NCBI RefSeq assembly: GCF_003481985.1
Contig: NZ_QUMD01000003.1
Coordinates: 156,363-220,362 of the forward strand
DNA length: 64,000 nucleotides
Direction: 5' to 3'
From: Clostridium sp. OF09-36
Lineage (GTDB): Bacteria > Bacillota > Clostridia > Lachnospirales > Lachnospiraceae
The notes beneath the pieces were generated by a model that saw nothing but the letters and a program-made list of their open reading frames with translations, was not told the DNA's origin and did no database searches. Shown here one piece after another: positions 34,272 through 43,604 of the stretch. The position numbers and the translations under genes were made by a program. Every line of letters begins with the position of its first letter. The stretch's first letter is position 1.

Positions 34272-35416
34272 ATGGCAGACGCATTTTTCACAGAGCAGCA
34301 TGAGTTGGTCAGAAAGCTGGCAAGAGAATTTGCAGAGACAGAGCTGACAAAAGAAGTCCTCGATAAAGTCGAGGAGGAGGAGGTTTTCCCAGAGGAAATC
34401 CTCGACAAGATGGCAAAAGCCGGTTTCTTTGGAATTAAGGTTCCGAAACAGTACGGTGGACAGGGTGGAGATGCCCGTTCCTACGTTATCGTAATGGAAG
34501 AGATCGCGAGAGTATCCGGTGTCGCAAGTATCTATGTTTCCTCCCCGAACTCCCTTTCCGGCGGTCCGTTCCTTCTTTCTGGAAACGCTGAGCAGAAGGA
34601 GAAATATTTACGTCCGGTCGTAACCGGAGAAAAGAAAGTCTGCTTCGCACTGACAGAGCCGGGAGCTGGTTCTGACGCAGGCGGCATGCAGACCACTGCA
34701 GTAAAAGACGGTGATTACTACATCCTGAATGGCCGTAAGACCTTCATCACCATGGCACCTCTTGCTGACTGGGCTGTTGTATATGCAAAGACCGATATGA
34801 GCATGGGAACCAAGGGTATTTCCGCATTCATCGTAGACATGAAGCAGGAGGGTGTATCCTGTGGTAAGCCAGAGAAGAAGATGGGTGTTGTAGGCTGCGC
34901 AACCAGTGATATCATTCTGGAGAACGTACGCGTACATAAAGACAACCTGCTTGGCCAGGAGGGCAAGGGCTTCATCAATGCAATGAAGACTCTGGATACC
35001 GGACGTATGGGTGTTGCTGCCCAGTCTATCGGTGTTGCACAGGGCTGTCTCGACGAAGCAATCAAATACGCAAAAGAGAGAAAGCAGTTCGGCCGTCCGA
35101 TCGCAAAATTCCAGGCAATCGCATTTATGCTGGCTGAGATGGCAACCAAGCTTGAGGCAGCCAAGAACCTGGTTTACAAGACTGCATGGCTGATCGATAA
35201 TGGTCAGGATGCTTCCATGGCAGCTTCCATGCAAAATTCTATGCATCTGAGGTCTGCAACGAGATCGCTGCAAAGACTGTTCAGATCCATGGTGGATATG
35301 GCTTCATCAAGGACTACAAGATTGAGCGTATGTTCCGTGACTGTCGTGTATTCACGATCTACGAAGGAACCAGCCAGGTACAGCAGATGGTAATTTCTGG
35401 TAAATTACTGAAGTAA
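34272..35416 (+). pseudogene. Acyl-CoA dehydrogenase / enoyl-CoA reductase 2, one frameshift
   Basis: Adding one base at 35231/35232 gives a 381-residue protein that matches the first copy (22216) throughout. The open part has 'CFALTEPGAGSDAGGM'; the restored tail has the 'HGGYGFIKDYKIERMFRD' block and 'YEGTSQVQQMVISGKLLK', including the catalytic Glu. EtfBA follow 20 bases later. The codon lost reads ATG-CA instead of ATG-GCA. Function as for copy 1; a sequencing error is a likely cause because the rest of the operon is intact. Confidence 0.88.
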
Positions 35417-35436
35417 TTAGGAGGGAGCAGACCATA

Positions 35437-36234
35437 ATGAAAATCTTAGTATGTGTAAAACAGGTGCCAGACACCACAGAAGTAAAGATTGATCCGGTTA
35501 AGGGAACCCTGATCCGTGAGGGTGTTCCGAGTATCTTAAACCCGGATGATGCAAATGCACTGGAGGCAGCTCTCCAGTTAAAGGATAAAGACCCGGAGGG
35601 AACCTCTGTTGCAGTCCTGACCATGGGACCGCCTCAGGCAACCTACATGCTGCGTGAGTGCCTGGCAATGGGCGCTGATGAAGCATATCTGTTAAGCGAC
35701 CGTGTATTCGGTGGTGCAGATACCTGCGCAACCTCTACCACCATCGCAGCTGGTATCCGCAAGGTCAATGAGCTGGGCAAGGTTGACATCATCTTCGCTG
35801 GCCGTCAGGCAATCGATGGTGATACCGCTCAGGTTGGACCGCAGATCGGCCAGAGACTTGGTGTTCCGGTTGTTACCTATGTACAGGATTACAAAGTAGA
35901 AGGCGACAAGGTTATCGTACAGAGACAGCTTGAGGATGGCTACGAGGTCATCGAGGTTGGCATGCCGTGCCTGCTGACTGCAGTGAAAGAGTTAAATACC
36001 CCAAGATACATGAGCATTGGCGGTATCGTAGATGCTTACCAGAAAGAGATCACCGTATGGGATCACGTTGCAGTTGACCTGGATCCGGCAGACTGTGGAC
36101 TGAAAGCTTCTCCTACCCGTGTATTCCGTTCCTTCACCCCGCCGCAGAAGGGCAAGGGCGAAATGCTTGAGGGCAGCATTCAGGAGATGGGTGCAAAGCT
36201 TGTAGGCAAACTGGTCGAGAAGCATTACATCTAA
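35437..36234 (+). CDS. etfB: Electron transfer flavoprotein beta subunit 2
   Basis: 265 residues, complete. 'MKILVCVKQVPDTTEVKID' at the N-terminus, 'FAGRQAIDGDTAQVGPQIG' near 125, and 'FRSFTPPQKGKGEMLEG' near the end. It pairs with the EtfA encoded 29 bases downstream and serves acyl-CoA dehydrogenase 2. Similar along its whole length to the copy at 23372. Confidence 0.94.
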   Translation: MKILVCVKQVPDTTEVKIDPVKGTLIREGVPSILNPDDANALEAALQLKDKDPEGTSVAVLTMGPPQATYMLRECLAMGADEAYLLSDRVFGGADTCATSTTIAAGIRKVNELGKVDIIFAGRQAIDGDTAQVGPQIGQRLGVPVVTYVQDYKVEGDKVIVQRQLEDGYEVIEVGMPCLLTAVKELNTPRYMSIGGIVDAYQKEITVWDHVAVDLDPADCGLKASPTRVFRSFTPPQKGKGEMLEGSIQEMGAKLVGKLVEKHYI

Positions 36235-36263
36235 GCACAAGTGAAAGGAAAGGGTACGAAGAA

Positions 36264-37286
36264 ATGGCAGACGTAAAGGATTTAAGCGCCTACAAAGGCG
36301 TATGGGTATTTGCAGAGCAGAGAGAAGGCAAGATCATGCCGGTAGTAATCGAGCTGCTCGGAGAGGGCCGCAAGCTGGCTGACGCAGTTGGATGTGAGCT
36401 GTGTGCCGTACTTCTTGGCGAAAACGTAGGAGGACTGACCGATGAGCTGTTTGCATATGGCGCAGATAAGGTTTATCTGGCAGATGATCCGGAATTAAAG
36501 GATTACCGTACCGACGCTTACAGCATTACCATTGGCAAGGCAATTGAGGAATACAAACCGGAGATCGTTCTGTTAGGTGCAACACATATCGGACGTGACC
36601 TTGGCCCGTGTCTGGCAGTTAACTGCAACACTGGTCTGACTGCAGACTGCACCAAGCTGGAGATCGACCCGACCGATAAGAAGATTCAGCAGACCCGTCC
36701 GGCATTCGGCGGAAACTTAATGGCAACCATCATCTGCCCGGATCACAGACCGCAGATGTCTACCGTACGTCCTGGTGTTATGGAGAAAGCACAGTACCAG
36801 GCAGGCCGTAAGGGTGAGGTTATAAAATTAAACGTTTCCTTTAAGGAAGGCGAGATCCGTACCAAGGTTCTGGAGATCGTTAAGAGCTTAAAAGAGACTG
36901 TTTCCCTGACCGACGCAAAGATCATCGTATCTGGCGGTATGGGACTTGGCAAGCCGGAGGGCTTTGACTTATTAAAGCAGCTGGCAGATAAGCTGGGCGG
37001 CGTAGTAGCAGCTTCCCGTGCAGCAGTAGATGCAGGCTGGATCGATCATTCCTACCAGGTAGGACAGACCGGTACCACCGTAAAACCGAAGGTATACTTT
37101 GCATGCGGTATTTCCGGAGCAATCCAGCACGTAGCAGGTATGCAGGACTCTGAGCTGATCGTTGCCATCAACACCAACGAGTCTGCTCCGATCTTCGAGA
37201 TCGCAGACGTAGGTATTGTAGGAGATCTGTACAAAGTGATCCCGGCAATCATCGAAGAGCTGGACAAGGTAGAAGCAAAAGACTGA
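36264..37286 (+). CDS. etfA: Electron transfer flavoprotein alpha subunit 2
   Basis: 340 residues, complete. 'LLGATHIGRDLGPCLAV' and 'TRPAFGGNLMATIICP' in the N-terminal domain, and the FAD-binding C-terminal domain with 'SYQVGQTGTTVKPKVYF', 'CGISGAIQH' and 'EIADVGIVGDLYKVIP'. Last gene of the ligase 2 - dehydrogenase 2 - EtfBA module, followed by a terminator. Confidence 0.95.
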   Translation: MADVKDLSAYKGVWVFAEQREGKIMPVVIELLGEGRKLADAVGCELCAVLLGENVGGLTDELFAYGADKVYLADDPELKDYRTDAYSITIGKAIEEYKPEIVLLGATHIGRDLGPCLAVNCNTGLTADCTKLEIDPTDKKIQQTRPAFGGNLMATIICPDHRPQMSTVRPGVMEKAQYQAGRKGEVIKLNVSFKEGEIRTKVLEIVKSLKETVSLTDAKIIVSGGMGLGKPEGFDLLKQLADKLGGVVAASRAAVDAGWIDHSYQVGQTGTTVKPKVYFACGISGAIQHVAGMQDSELIVAINTNESAPIFEIADVGIVGDLYKVIPAIIEELDKVEAKD

Positions 37287-37307
37287 TTTTAAAAGGAACC
37301 TTTATCA

Positions 37308-37341
37308 AAGGGGCGGGATGCGTTTGTGTCCCGCCCTTTGC
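37308..37341 (+). terminator. Terminator after etfBA 2
   Basis: AAAGGGGCGGGA pairs with TCCCGCCCTTTG over a 10-base loop. A further imperfect inverted repeat (CGAAACTA...TAGTTTCG) is at 37362-37403, before the next gene. Confidence 0.72.
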
Positions 37342-37440
37342 TGCATAGGAAACGTGCCGGGTACGAAACTATGCTCTGGCGCGTTTTGTGCGCTGTAGTT
37401 TCGCGGCAGGCAGTTTATAAGACACTAGGAGGAAAACATC

Positions 37441-38445
37441 ATGACTGGGGATGATATCAGGGAGGTACTGCCGGAGGTGTTCCGGATTCCGGTTCCTCTG
37501 GCAGGAAATCCTTTAAAGGAATTAAATTGTTATCTTTTCCGTGGAAGAAAGGAAGCCGGGGAGCGGAATCTTCTGGTAGACACGGGCTTTCGCACAGAGG
37601 GGTGTCGCCTTGCTGTGTTGGAAGGACTTGGGCTTTTAGGCGTTTCCATGGAGGATACCGACATTCTTCTGACGCATCTGCATGCAGACCACAGTGGAAA
37701 TGTGGCAGATCTGACCGCTCCGGGAGGAAAGGTTTTTGTAAGCCGGATCGATCACCGCTATATGGATGGGAGCCTGCAGGGAAATAAAACTGCGCGTTTC
37801 CGGGAGCATGGGATCAGTGAGGATATGATCCAGGCAATGCTTGCCTGCACGCCGTCCCGGACGATGGCTGCCCCGCTTTCCTTTACCGGCTACACGCTTT
37901 TGGAGGATGGGGCCGTGCTTCCGGCCGGACGTTACCAGGTCCGGGCGGTCTGGACACCGGGACATACGCCGGGGCATCTGTGCTTTGAAATCTTAAATAC
38001 CGGTGCCATGATCCTGGGAGACCATGTGCTGTTTGACATTACGCCGAACATTACAGACTGGGATGGTGTGGAGGATTCCCTGGGAGATTATTTAAAGAGC
38101 CTGGATAAGATCTACCCGTATGAGGTCTCCATTCCGCTTCCCTCGCACCGGGAAGCCGGCGATATGAAGCAGCGCATTCTGGCGCTCAAGGCACACCATG
38201 AGCGGAGACTGGCGGAATGCTTACAGATCGTAAAAGCACTGCAGAGTGAGCCGGGCGTGAGACCCTGCCTGTATGAGATCACAGGCAGGATGCACTGGAA
38301 AATCCGCAGCAAAGGCTGGGATGACTTTCCTGCGGCACAGCGCTGGTTTGCGCTGGGAGAATGTCTGGCGCATCTGGACCATCTGAAGGCAGAAGGCAAG
38401 GTCCGTCCGGTAGAGGATGAACAGGGGATATGCTACAGAGCGTGA
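37441..38445 (+). CDS. Metallo-beta-lactamase-fold hydrolase
   Basis: 334 residues. The zinc motif 'LLTHLHADHSGNVADL' is near residue 78-90, the third-histidine region 'WTPGHTPGHLCFEI' near 170 and 'ILGDHVLFDITPNI' with the metal Asp follow. The C-terminal 90 residues are helical, as in the clade of MBL proteins that act as thioesterases or lactonases. It follows the acyl-CoA cluster behind a terminator, so an acyl-CoA thioesterase role is possible, not shown. Strong AGGAGG site. Confidence 0.85.
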   Translation: MTGDDIREVLPEVFRIPVPLAGNPLKELNCYLFRGRKEAGERNLLVDTGFRTEGCRLAVLEGLGLLGVSMEDTDILLTHLHADHSGNVADLTAPGGKVFVSRIDHRYMDGSLQGNKTARFREHGISEDMIQAMLACTPSRTMAAPLSFTGYTLLEDGAVLPAGRYQVRAVWTPGHTPGHLCFEILNTGAMILGDHVLFDITPNITDWDGVEDSLGDYLKSLDKIYPYEVSIPLPSHREAGDMKQRILALKAHHERRLAECLQIVKALQSEPGVRPCLYEITGRMHWKIRSKGWDDFPAAQRWFALGECLAHLDHLKAEGKVRPVEDEQGICYRA

Positions 38446-38512
38446 GATTTTTCTTTTAAAAGCTTCTTTTTTTTGTTACACTGTTAGCAGTGACAGAGAA
38501 AAGAGGCTTTTT

Positions 38513-40471
38513 ATGTTATATCAGATTACAGATGGAACGGTCCGTGCGGGAGGAAATGTAATTCTTTCCCATGTGAACTTTGAGATAAAGGGCAATGAAA
38601 AAATCGCCCTGGTGGGCCAGAACGGTGCAGGAAAGACAACGCTTTTAAGACTGATCGCAGGTGAATTGCAGCTGGAGCGGGACGATAAACGCCAGGGGGC
38701 CGGGATCAGCCAGTCGCGGCAGTTAACGGTGGGCATGCTGCGCCAGCAGGCGTTTTCAGACCGGGAACAGACCGTGGAGGAGATCCTTCTGGCAGCGTGC
38801 CCATTCCGGGATACCTATGCGAGGGAGCGGTTTGAATATGAGCAGGAATATGACCGGATCTTTACCAGATTTGGTTTTCACCGGACGGACAAGACAAGGA
38901 AGATCGGTTCCTTTTCCGGTGGCGAGCAGACGAAGATCGCGTTGATCCGCCTGCTTTTGGAGAAGCCGGATATCCTGTTGTTAGATGAGCCGACCAACCA
39001 TCTGGATATCGAAACGATCCAGTGGCTGGAGCAGTATTTGAAGCGGTATGAGCATGCCGTGGTGATGGTCTCCCATGACCGCTTCTTTTTGGACCAGGTG
39101 GCGGAGACAGTCGTGGAGGTGTCCGGCGGAATGCTGACCCGGTATGCAGGCAATTACAGCCAGTACCGGGAAGAAAAAAGAAAGCGCACTGAGCGGCAGC
39201 GAAAGGCTTGGGAGCGGCAACAGGAGGAGGAAGCGCGGTTAAATGGCGTGATCGAGCGCTTCCGTCATAAGCCAACGAAGGCGTCCTTTGCCCGGGCCAA
39301 AAAAAAGCAGCTGGAGCGTATGGAACGGGTGGAGCGCCCGGCAGAGGATGAGGTACATCTGTTTCCGGGAAATATCGAGCCGCTGGTTTTAGGAAGCAAG
39401 TGGGTCTTCGAGGCGGAACATTTAAAGATTGGCTATGACCGGCCGCTTCTGGAAATCTCCCTGCGGATCCGGCGCGGACAAAAGATCGGGCTGCTTGGTG
39501 CCAATGGTGCCGGAAAGAGCACTTTTTTAAAGACGGTTGCCGGCCTTTTGCCGCCGTTTCGGGAAAAGGACCGTTCGGTGGAGCGCCGGTGTGTGTTGGG
39601 AAACCACATCACCATCGGGTATTTCGACCAGCATTCCGCACAGATCCAGTCGGAAAAGTCTGTGGCGGAGCATTTTCATGACTTATTCCCGTCGATGACA
39701 GAGAAAGAGGTGCGCAGTGTGCTGGGTGCGTATCTATTTCGGGGAAAGCAGGCATCCAGACGGGTGAGTGACCTGTCTGGCGGGGAAAAGGCCAGACTTG
39801 TGCTGGCGGAGCTTTTACAGAGCCGTCCGAATTTTCTGATCCTGGATGAGCCGACAAACCACATGGATGTGCAGGCGAAGGAAACGCTGGAATCGGCATT
39901 TAGGGCCTACACAGGAACGATCCTGTTTGTGTCCCACGACCGGTACTTTATCCGTCAGGTGGCAGAGAGCGTCCTGATCTTTTCGGAGGATGGGCCGATG
40001 TACTATCCGTTTGGCTACGAGCATTATCTGGAAAAGCAGCGTAAGGCCGAGGCGTACGGGGAGGAGCTTTCGGCCCAGGTGAAGGCTGAGGATGCAGCCC
40101 TGATCGAGGGAATGCGGGCCGTGCCGAAGGCGGAACGCCACCGGCTGCGGGAATTTTCCACAGAGGAGATCTACGCAGACTGGAAGCTCCGTCTGGTGAT
40201 GGAAAAGCTGGAGCCGGAGGAGAAGCGGTATGCGCAGCTGGAGGAAGCGTACCAGGGATTTCTTGCAGAGTGGAGACAGTCGGCAGAATATTGGGCTCTT
40301 GCTCTGGCAGAGAAGGAAGCTCTTGTACAGGAGAACATGAACTTGCAATGCCAGCAGGAGTTTCCGGAGTATCTGGTGTCAGCTAAAACGGCAATGGATG
40401 AGGCCTGGGAGCGCTGGCATGAACAGTGCATGGAATGGTATGACGTATACGAGGAGGAATATTTATCATGA
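38513..40471 (+). CDS. ABC-F family ATPase
   Basis: 652 residues from the ATG at 38513. Two ATP-binding cassettes without membrane segments: first 'GQNGAGKTTLL' with 'SFSGGEQTKIAL' and 'ILLLDEPTNHLD'; second 'GANGAGKSTFL' with 'DLSGGEKARLVL' and 'FLILDEPTNHMD'. The charged linker near 220-290 is the ribosome-probing region of the family. The C-terminal 100 residues are helical. ABC-F proteins act on the ribosome as translation factors or antibiotic-protection factors; which of these cannot be told here. Its stop overlaps the next start (ATGA). Confidence 0.9.
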   Translation: MLYQITDGTVRAGGNVILSHVNFEIKGNEKIALVGQNGAGKTTLLRLIAGELQLERDDKRQGAGISQSRQLTVGMLRQQAFSDREQTVEEILLAACPFRDTYARERFEYEQEYDRIFTRFGFHRTDKTRKIGSFSGGEQTKIALIRLLLEKPDILLLDEPTNHLDIETIQWLEQYLKRYEHAVVMVSHDRFFLDQVAETVVEVSGGMLTRYAGNYSQYREEKRKRTERQRKAWERQQEEEARLNGVIERFRHKPTKASFARAKKKQLERMERVERPAEDEVHLFPGNIEPLVLGSKWVFEAEHLKIGYDRPLLEISLRIRRGQKIGLLGANGAGKSTFLKTVAGLLPPFREKDRSVERRCVLGNHITIGYFDQHSAQIQSEKSVAEHFHDLFPSMTEKEVRSVLGAYLFRGKQASRRVSDLSGGEKARLVLAELLQSRPNFLILDEPTNHMDVQAKETLESAFRAYTGTILFVSHDRYFIRQVAESVLIFSEDGPMYYPFGYEHYLEKQRKAEAYGEELSAQVKAEDAALIEGMRAVPKAERHRLREFSTEEIYADWKLRLVMEKLEPEEKRYAQLEEAYQGFLAEWRQSAEYWALALAEKEALVQENMNLQCQQEFPEYLVSAKTAMDEAWERWHEQCMEWYDVYEEEYLS

Positions 40472-41238
40472 ATACAGCAGAATTTAGTACGCGCCTTTCG
40501 GGCTGTCAGAAGCTTTTAGTCGGCCTGGGCGAGGAGTGGAAATGGAAACGTGGTGACAAGGAACAGGAGGAGCGCCTTCGGGCGGCTTACCGGAATCTTT
40601 ATGAGCTGGTGAAGGACAAGGATTACTTTATCATCACCATGGCAACTGATGCGCTGATCTTTGATACTGCGCTTGGCAGTGAGACAGAAACCGCAGTGAC
40701 AGAAGAAATCCATATGGAGGAGATTTCCTGCCCATCAGCAGATGATAAGACCCAGGCACTCATGGACCGTATCTTCCCGGTCAAGGAAAAGCCGAAGGAT
40801 AAGCGGGTGCAGCGGATCGTGGCGCCGTGTGGCAACGAAACCTGGAAGCAGTGCTCTGCCGGGTGCACAAAGGATATCTGGGAGCCGGATGAGATCCCGT
40901 CCGGCATCTGTCCGCACTGCGGGGCACCGCTTACAGGAAATACCATCGAGGCACACCCGTATATCGAAGAAGGCTATCTGCCGCAGTGGAACCGCTATAC
41001 CCGGTGGCTGACGGAAACCTTCAATAAGGACCTGGTGATCCTGGAGCTGGGCGTGGGCTTTGCGAATCCGGGCGTGATCCGTTTCCCGTTTGAGAAGACT
41101 GCATTTTTTAACCAGGGCTCCTTCTTTTTGCGGGTGAACCAGACCTTTCCGCAGACAACCGAAGAACTGAAGGAACGTGCAGCCGGTGTTCACCAAAATT
41201 CGGTAGACTGGATACTGAAAAATGATTATAATGTATAA
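40468..41238 (+). CDS. Sir2-like protein, NAD-binding motif not visible
   Basis: 256 residues, start overlapping the ABC-F stop. The middle and C-terminal parts resemble Sir2 proteins: a Cys-rich zinc site with 'GICPHCGAPL' and 'KQCSAGC', and 'DLVILELGVGFANPGVIRFP' in the place of the C-terminal Rossmann strand. The N-terminal glycine-rich NAD motif (GAGIS in true sirtuins) is not seen; the region 'YFIITMATDALIFDTALG' takes the place of the NxD segment. It may be a non-catalytic or divergent sirtuin. Function unknown. Confidence 0.6.
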   Translation: MNTAEFSTRLSGCQKLLVGLGEEWKWKRGDKEQEERLRAAYRNLYELVKDKDYFIITMATDALIFDTALGSETETAVTEEIHMEEISCPSADDKTQALMDRIFPVKEKPKDKRVQRIVAPCGNETWKQCSAGCTKDIWEPDEIPSGICPHCGAPLTGNTIEAHPYIEEGYLPQWNRYTRWLTETFNKDLVILELGVGFANPGVIRFPFEKTAFFNQGSFFLRVNQTFPQTTEELKERAAGVHQNSVDWILKNDYNV

Positions 41239-41336
41239 ATAAAATCCTGTAGCCGCAAGGCAAGGATGCGGGAGAAGAAAGGTTCCCGCCCGTATTTGCG
41301 GACGGGAACAGACCAATACTGCATGGAGGAAGACCG

Positions 41337-41945
41337 ATGATAGCGATTATTGACTACGATGCCGGAAATATACGAAGTGTGGAAAAAGCGCTGCTTGCCC
41401 TTGGGGAGCAGCCGGTTGTAACAAGAAAAAAGGAAGAAATCCTTGCAGCGGACAAGCTGATCCTTCCGGGAGTTGGCGCATTTGGCGATGCGATGGAGCG
41501 CCTGCACCAGTACGGACTGGTGGATGTGATCCGGGAGGCGGTAAAGGATAAGGGCATCCCGATCCTGGGAATCTGTCTGGGACTGCAGCTTATGTTTGAG
41601 CGCAGCGATGAAAGCGATGGTGTGGAAGGCCTTGGACTTTTAAAGGGTGAGATCCTGAAGATTCCGGACAGCCCGGGCCTTAAGATTCCGCATATGGGCT
41701 GGAATTCCTTAAAAATCAAGCCGGACACCTGCCTGTTTGCCCAGATCCCGGATGGTGCCTATGTGTATTTTGTCCATTCCTACTACCTGAAGGCAGAGGA
41801 CCCGGATATTGTGGCAGCTACCACGGAGTACAGTACCCACATTCATGCGGCGGTGGAGCAGGGGAATATCTTTGCCTGCCAGTTCCATCCGGAAAAGAGC
41901 AGTGAGGTGGGCCTTCAGATCCTGAAAAATTTCATCAGCCTGTAA
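41337..41945 (+). CDS. hisH: Imidazole glycerol phosphate synthase, glutaminase subunit
   Basis: 202 residues, class I glutamine amidotransferase. Nucleophile Cys in 'GICLGLQLMFE', and the His-Glu pair in 'FACQFHPEKSSEVG'; N-terminal 'DYDAGNIRSVEKAL' is diagnostic of HisH. It feeds ammonia to HisF, encoded 25 bases downstream. The other histidine genes are not in the window. Confidence 0.96.
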   Translation: MIAIIDYDAGNIRSVEKALLALGEQPVVTRKKEEILAADKLILPGVGAFGDAMERLHQYGLVDVIREAVKDKGIPILGICLGLQLMFERSDESDGVEGLGLLKGEILKIPDSPGLKIPHMGWNSLKIKPDTCLFAQIPDGAYVYFVHSYYLKAEDPDIVAATTEYSTHIHAAVEQGNIFACQFHPEKSSEVGLQILKNFISL

Positions 41946-41970
41946 CGAATAAGGCAGTTAGGAGCCGTAT

Positions 41971-42732
41971 ATGTTTACAAAGAGAATCATTCCCTGCCTG
42001 GATGTTCATAATGGGCGGGTGGTAAAAGGCGTTAATTTTGTGAATCTGCGTGACGCCGGGGACCCGGTGGAGATCGCGGCCGCCTACGATAAGGCCGGTG
42101 CAGATGAACTGGTATTCTTAGATATCACAGCATCCTCAGATGCCAGGGAGACGGTGGTGGATATGGTCCGCCGGGTAGCGGAAACTGTATTTATTCCGTT
42201 CACTGTGGGCGGAGGAATCCGCACCGTGGAGGATTTCAGACGCCTTCTGAGGGAAGGTGCAGATAAGATTTCCATTAACTCCTCCGCAATCAATACCCCA
42301 AGGCTGATCAGCGATGCAGCGGACAAATTCGGCCGCCAGTGTGTGGTAGTAGCCATTGACGCGAGACGCAGGGCAGATGGCAGCGGCTGGAATGTCTACA
42401 AAAACGGAGGACGGATCGATACCGGGCTGGATGCGGTAGAGTGGGCCATGAAGGCAGATGCCTTAGGTGCTGGGGAAATCCTTCTTACCAGCATGGACTG
42501 CGACGGCACCAAGGCTGGCTACGACAATGAGCTGACTGCCATGATCGCTGAAAACGTGTCGGTTCCGGTCATTGCTTCCGGCGGTGCGGGAACAAAGGAG
42601 CATTTCTACGATGCCCTGACGAAGGGCAAGGCAGATGCAGCTCTGGCGGCATCCCTGTTCCATTATAAAGAGCTGGAGATCCGTGATCTGAAGGAGTATC
42701 TGCGGGAGCGCGGAATTTCCGTGCGGTTATAG
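41971..42732 (+). CDS. hisF: Imidazole glycerol phosphate synthase, cyclase subunit
   Basis: 253 residues, (beta/alpha)8 barrel. Catalytic aspartates in 'IPCLDVHNGRVVKG' and 'VVAIDARR'; phosphate sites in 'VGGGIRTVEDF' and 'ASGGAGTKEHF'. It makes imidazole glycerol phosphate and AICAR from PRFAR with ammonia from HisH. Confidence 0.97.
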   Translation: MFTKRIIPCLDVHNGRVVKGVNFVNLRDAGDPVEIAAAYDKAGADELVFLDITASSDARETVVDMVRRVAETVFIPFTVGGGIRTVEDFRRLLREGADKISINSSAINTPRLISDAADKFGRQCVVVAIDARRRADGSGWNVYKNGGRIDTGLDAVEWAMKADALGAGEILLTSMDCDGTKAGYDNELTAMIAENVSVPVIASGGAGTKEHFYDALTKGKADAALAASLFHYKELEIRDLKEYLRERGISVRL

Positions 42733-42853
42733 CGGCTGCTTAGATGTCTGGCAGTGCCGGAAAATGGAATGCCGGTGCGCCGGAATTTTAGCGGCACCAG
42801 AAAAAACAGAGAGGAAAAAACTGCTACCTTGGAAGGCAGGGAGAAATATCGAA

Positions 42854-42877
42854 GTTACTGTACGCATGTACAGTAAC
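42854..42877. promoter_or_regulatory. 24-bp perfect palindrome upstream of ung
   Basis: GTTACTGTAC-GCAT-GTACAGTAAC, ending 25 bases before the ung start. The central 20 bases (TACTGT-N8-ACAGTA) fit the pattern of the E. coli LexA box, unusual for Clostridia, whose LexA box is normally CGAAC-N4-GTTCG. A leader hairpin is the alternative. Confidence 0.5.
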
Positions 42878-42902
42878 ACATCGGAAATTGGAGGATGGAA
42901 AA

Positions 42903-43589
42903 ATGGGTGCCATTGCAAATGACTGGCTTGCCCCGCTGAGCGGGGAATTTAAAAAGCCATATTACAAGAAGCTGTATGAGACAGTAAAACATGAATACGA
43001 GACCAGACAGGTCTTCCCGGACCCAAACGATATTTTCAATGCGTTTGAGTTTACACCACTTTCGGAGGTGAAGGTGGTGATCTTAGGGCAGGATCCATAC
43101 CACAATGTGGGGCAGGCACATGGCCTTTGCTTTTCCGTGAAGCCGGATGTGGAGATCCCGCCGTCCCTGGTCAACATCTACCAGGAGCTGCACGATGACC
43201 TGGGCTGCTACATACCGAACAATGGTTATCTGGTAAAGTGGGCGAAGCAGGGCGTGATGATGTTAAACACCGTGCTGACTGTGCGGGCGCATGCGGCGAA
43301 TTCCCACCATGGGATCGGTTGGGAAGAATTCACGGATGCAGCGATCAAAATCTTAAATGAGCAGGACCGGCCGATCGTCTTTATTCTTTGGGGGCGTCCG
43401 GCGCAGGCGAAAAAGGCGATGCTGAACAATCCGAAGCATCTGATCTTAGAGGCACCGCATCCGAGCCCGCTTTCTGCGTACCGGGGATTTTTTGGCAGCA
43501 GGCCATTCAGCAAGACCAATGCATTTTTGGAGGAGCATGGCCTTAGCCCGATCGACTGGCAGATCGAAAATGTGGAGAAAGACAAATAG
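42903..43589 (+). CDS. ung: Uracil-DNA glycosylase, family 1
   Basis: 228 residues from the ATG at 42903 (GGAGG 9 bases upstream). Water-activating loop 'GQDPYHNVGQAHG' near 62, Gly-Ser/leucine loop 'APHPSPLSAYRGFFG' near 190, and 'FILWGRPAQAKK'. It removes uracil from DNA as the first step of base-excision repair. A perfect palindrome lies directly upstream. Confidence 0.96.
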   Translation: MGAIANDWLAPLSGEFKKPYYKKLYETVKHEYETRQVFPDPNDIFNAFEFTPLSEVKVVILGQDPYHNVGQAHGLCFSVKPDVEIPPSLVNIYQELHDDLGCYIPNNGYLVKWAKQGVMMLNTVLTVRAHAANSHHGIGWEEFTDAAIKILNEQDRPIVFILWGRPAQAKKAMLNNPKHLILEAPHPSPLSAYRGFFGSRPFSKTNAFLEEHGLSPIDWQIENVEKDK

Positions 43590-43604
43590 AAATGAGGCAG
43601 AAAT

